Shown in pieces: positions 4,979 through 5,163 of a stretch of DNA of 5,163 nucleotides; position 1 is the first letter of the stretch; every line of letters starts with the position of its first letter. The notes beneath the pieces were generated by a model. That model made no database searches and was not told the DNA's origin. It worked only from the letters and a program-made list of their open reading frames with translations. Source of the stretch: Trueperaceae bacterium (GTDB lineage: Bacteria > Deinococcota > Deinococci > Deinococcales > Trueperaceae); NCBI GenBank assembly GCA_007122815.1, contig SKSV01000015.1, positions 1 through 5,163 of the forward strand, read 5' to 3'. The position numbers and the translations under genes were made by a program.

Positions 4979-5163
4979 TCACGGGTCGATCGTGGACGAT
5001 CCCAGCCACTCTCGTACCACCAAGCCGAGTGGCCTACCGAGTTCGATGCCGAGCGCACCGAGAAGCAGGATGTCGCCCGCGGCGGAGGCCAGCACAACGT
5101 CGTGCACCTCACCAGCCTGGCAGACGTAGCCGCCGTACCGGCAGCGTCCGCCGACTTCTTCGA
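4979..5163 (-). CDS. Unrecognised protein, C-terminal 60 residues only
   Basis: A minus-strand frame enters at the window edge (first whole codon 5161-5159) and ends with TGA at 4981-4979. Codons show strong G at first and G/C at third positions, as in the neighbouring genes, and the product (EEVGGRCRYGGYVC, then EVHDVVLASAAGDILLLGAL, ending SSTIDP) looks like a folded alpha/beta protein. The pattern D-V-V-L-x(5)-D-I-L-L-L-G-A-L-G-I-E-L is loosely reminiscent of the C-terminal part of small clan AA (retropepsin-like) aspartic proteases, but the active-site part would lie outside the window, so no function is assigned. It ends 31 nt before the reductase ATG on the same strand and may share a transcript with it. 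Confidence 0.55.
   Translation of the reverse strand, partial: EEVGGRCRYGGYVCQAGEVHDVVLASAAGDILLLGALGIELGRPLGLVVREWLGSSTIDP

Noticed and set aside
4948..5112. N-terminal extension of the methionine sulfoxide reductase to 5112
   Set aside because: The 55 extra residues are Arg/Ser/Cys/Trp-rich, exceed the family length and overlap the better-supported end of the upstream gene in another frame.
1..5163. tRNA or rRNA genes, CRISPR arrays, riboswitches, toxin-antitoxin or phage-defence modules
   Set aside because: No tRNA-like cloverleaf, regularly spaced repeats or characteristic protein motifs were seen on either strand.

Overview
The window is high-GC bacterial DNA. The combination of a very large MalT-like/BTAD regulator, a compact arrangement of single genes and short TAGNNT -10 elements placed 6-8 nt before start codons (leaderless-type starts) would fit the Deinococcota, perhaps a Truepera relative. 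That assignment is inference from style only; no phylogenetic marker is present.

Layout from left to right. (1) Bases 1-359, minus strand: the first 119 codons of a lipoprotein with an FG-GAP/VCBS-like motif, cut by the window edge and preceded by a perfect AGGAGG. (2) Bases about 392-803, plus strand: a graveyard of IS5-family transposase DNA. A C-terminal transposase remnant (copy A) is joined head-to-tail to a second copy (B) that keeps both 16-bp terminal inverted repeats (15/16 match), the transposase N-terminus and a frameshifted C-terminus, but has lost the catalytic middle. B is thus a 285-bp mini-element. (3) Bases 802-1500, minus strand: a metallo-beta-lactamase-fold hydrolase of the glyoxalase II/YcbL type with all metal ligands. 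Its stop codon is partly supplied by the right end of the IS remnant, and its coding sequence carries an in-frame palindrome that adds a Pro/Gly-rich loop. (4) Bases 1501-1631: a divergent intergenic region with two matching TAGCYT boxes, one just before each start codon, and an 8-G tract. (5) Bases 1632-4403, plus strand: a 923-residue regulator with a STAND ATPase domain, a helical repeat region, a winged-helix DNA-binding domain and a BTAD domain. (6) Bases 4441-4947, minus strand: free methionine-(R)-sulfoxide reductase (GAF domain) with its three conserved cysteines, convergent with the regulator. (7) Bases 4979-5163, minus strand: the last 60 codons of an unrecognised protein just upstream of it.

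The intact genes do not form an obvious pathway. The hydrolase and the reductase both look like small-molecule detoxification or repair enzymes, and the regulator lies between them, so control of one or both is possible but not shown. The left third (lipoprotein and IS remnants) is visibly lower in GC (56% over bases 1-120) than the rest (67-72% in sampled 60-base lines of the regulator), consistent with a boundary between older and more recently acquired DNA. No complete, clearly new system is visible. The most unusual items are the collapsed tandem IS5 junction and the palindrome inside the hydrolase gene.
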